From an uncultured Actinomycetes bacterium (lineage in GTDB: Bacteria; Actinomycetota; Thermoleophilia; Solirubrobacterales; 70-9): 40,616 nt of DNA. Shown one piece after another: positions 39,533 to 40,616 of this stretch. Numbering within the stretch: position 1 is the first letter of the stretch; each line of letters opens with the position of its first letter. The stretch is taken from NCBI GenBank assembly GCA_937907435.1, contig CALCIA010000344.1, positions 1 through 40,616 on the forward strand, written 5' to 3'. The notes beneath the pieces are model-generated. The model was not told where the DNA came from. It made no database searches and worked only from the letters and a program-made list of their open reading frames with translations. The translations under genes and the position numbers were made by a program.

Positions 39533-40320
39533 GGCGAGTTCGCACTTTTCGCCGGATAGCGGTCATTTCTGCGAACGCGGCCGCGCTGGTCCTCGCCGCA
39601 GCGCTCGTCCTCCCCGCCGCGGCGACCGCCGACAACACGCGGGTCTCGATCTTCGACTACCAGTGGTCGAACAAAGAAGTCCACATCAACCTCGGTGAGA
39701 AAGTCACCTGGGACTGGCTCGGGCCCGACCTCGAGCACTCGGTCACCGGCGTCTCCCCCAACGACCTCGAGTGGGACTCCGACCCCGGCACCGACGTCCC
39801 CCACCACCGCGCCGGGGACGAATACACGCTCGAATTCACCCAGCCCGGCACCTACCTCTTCCAGTGCAAGCTGCACGCCTGGGTCCGCGGCGAGGTCGTC
39901 GTCGCCGACACCCCCGGCAACCCCCTCTCCAACCCAGGCCCGCGCCCGCCGCTGAACATCGACCTGACCCCGCCGACGATGGGCGAAGTGAAGCTCCAGA
40001 AGACCAAGCTCCGCGGCCACAAGGGAACCCCGATGCGCGCCTCGATCAACGAGGGCGGCTCCCTCGACGCCGAGTACTACCGCCTCGACTCCAAGGGCCA
40101 CCGGGTCTACAACGGCTACCACGAATGGGACACCTACATCGGCATCAACCACATCCGCCTGGCAGCCCGCTGGAAGCACTTCAAAGCCCGCCCCGGCCGC
40201 TACGTAGCGGTGCTAAGAGCCACCGACGAATCGAACAACACGTCGAAGCCGCTGACCAAGGCCTTCGAGATCCTCGGCAAGCGCCCCGCGAAGACGCGCA
40301 GCGCGGGCGAGAAGCCGTAG
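39514..40320 (+). CDS. Secreted cupredoxin-like protein with C-terminal beta domain
   Basis: About 268 residues. No ATG is available; GTG 39514 is in frame, has GGGGA upstream and overlaps the oxidase gene by 19 bp. Later starts would lose the signal peptide (RRIAVISANAAALVLAAALV). The cupredoxin part has His75 in LEHSVTG, Cys118 and His121 in FQCKLHAWVRG, but the expected axial Met is replaced by Val/Arg. A second beta-rich domain from about 150 (MGEVKLQKTKLRGHKGTPMR, then GYHEWDTYIGINHI) follows, with an Ig-like closing strand. Likely a copper or electron partner of the oxidase. Start confidence is lower than function confidence. Confidence 0.8.
   Translation: MVHRRLRRVRTFRRIAVISANAAALVLAAALVLPAAATADNTRVSIFDYQWSNKEVHINLGEKVTWDWLGPDLEHSVTGVSPNDLEWDSDPGTDVPHHRAGDEYTLEFTQPGTYLFQCKLHAWVRGEVVVADTPGNPLSNPGPRPPLNIDLTPPTMGEVKLQKTKLRGHKGTPMRASINEGGSLDAEYYRLDSKGHRVYNGYHEWDTYIGINHIRLAARWKHFKARPGRYVAVLRATDESNNTSKPLTKAFEILGKRPAKTRSAGEKP
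39536..39576 (+). repeat. 41-bp element with GTTCGCA/TGCGAAC ends, copy Y
   Basis: Second occurrence of the layout at 34761-34801: GAGTTCGCA, ATAGCG and TGCGAAC at the same spacing. It begins 3 bp after the multicopper oxidase stop and lies within the 5' end of the last cupredoxin gene, so it could be an internal regulatory site for that gene. Confidence 0.5.
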
Positions 40321-40344
40321 AGCGTCGGTTCCGCCGGCTCGGCG

Positions 40345-40394
40345 CCGCAAGCTGGCGCCCGGGGAGGGCTCGGGCCCCGCAAGCTGGCGCCCGG
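40345..40394 (+). repeat. Short direct repeat (18 bp, 32-bp period)
   Basis: CCGCAAGCTGGCGCCCGG occurs at 40345-40362 and 40377-40394. Each copy can form a small hairpin through its GGCGCC palindrome. It lies between the last copper gene and the long-stem structured repeat, and may belong to that element. Confidence 0.6.
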
Positions 40395-40404
40395 ATTACG
40401 GACG

Positions 40405-40540
40405 CGCCCCTCTCGCCACGGCCCGGGCAGGCTGTGGCCGTGGCGAGAGGGGCGGGTGTGCGGAAGGTGTGGAGGGACACCGGCGGGAGGCGGACGGGAG
40501 GGCGACGGATCCGTGACGGGAGTCAGACGTCGTCACGGAG
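40405..40540 (-). repeat. Structured dispersed repeat, copy 2 (inverted relative to copy 1)
   Basis: 40405-40423 and 40436-40454 are perfect reverse complements (19 bp). Read on the minus strand the 12-nt loop is ACAGCCTGCCCG, the loop of copy 1 with one change, and the stem sequence is unrelated to copy 1. Further upstream on that strand a hairpin with 8-bp CCGTGACG/CGTCACGG arms (40511-40538) carries GTCTGACTCC, matching GTCCGACTTCC of copy 1. The remaining bases to 40616 contain TGTTGTGCAACA (40568-40579), an inverted repeat, and no gene. Confidence 0.7.
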
Positions 40541-40616
40541 ATGCCGGGAACTCCGGTCTTTCTCCCATGTTGTGCAACACCGACCTACGCGCTGCGTGTA
40601 TTGACCCCCCTATAGG

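Noticed and set aside
40405..40454. Plain transcription terminator for the copper operon
   Set aside because: A GC-rich stem downstream of the operon would allow it. The loop is shared with the far end of the window, and the related upstream block and the absence of a T-run make a structured repeat the better reading.

Overview
The window is high-GC DNA with dense coding. It fits an actinobacterium of the Thermoleophilia/Solirubrobacterales type. The clues are a short secreted collagen-like protein with a Gly-X-Y tract, two very large ATPase-type LuxR regulators, many secreted beta-propeller and PKD proteins, GTG and TTG starts, and stop/start overlaps. This taxonomic guess is inference from gene style, with no marker gene to settle it. 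There is one tRNA (Thr, anticodon GGT). I see no rRNA, CRISPR array, integrase or intact insertion sequence.

Layout. 1-120: a structured repeat whose relative lies inverted at the other end (about 40405-40540). 198-3855: two divergent small operons, VOC plus crotonase leftward and SDR, small protein plus flavin disulfide reductase rightward. 4048-5577: a decay zone with remnants of an alpha/beta hydrolase, a GMC oxidoreductase and an NRAMP-like metal transporter around an intact SRPBCC gene. 5634-6287: collagen-like protein. 6346-17661: a long leftward array of two secreted repeat proteins, a 58-residue protein, a LuxR ATPase regulator, an epimerase, a secreted-repeat lipoprotein and a second LuxR ATPase regulator. 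A second small protein, related to the first, lies divergently at 17751. Three similar operator-like sites (10283, 14775, 17695) tie these genes together.

17963-20944: a CGEC protein of unknown function, a GNAT, and an HxlR regulator divergent from a reductase gene that is preceded by a 15-codon leader. 21159-29186: a secreted EF-hand protein, then a 2217-residue exported Rhs-like/NHL protein ending in a trypsin-like serine protease. That gene overlaps a lipoprotein gene and contains a perfect 680-bp in-frame direct repeat. 29526-32323: a lone Ser/Thr kinase, long non-coding DNA, a truncated GNAT with an antitoxin-like partner, and tRNA-Thr; this looks like an accessory pocket.

32394-35312: secreted protein, MT0933-type small protein, two cupins and Ohr, a stress-type group. 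35410-40320: a rightward extracytoplasmic copper cluster of a thioredoxin-fold lipoprotein, parallel beta-helix protein, blue-copper cupredoxin, two-domain multicopper oxidase and a second cupredoxin.

Most interesting, in my view: the paired end repeats with a conserved loop and different fully paired stems; the LuxR-ATPase/small-protein modules with shared operators; the Rhs/NHL/protease protein with its coupled lipoprotein; and the copper cluster.
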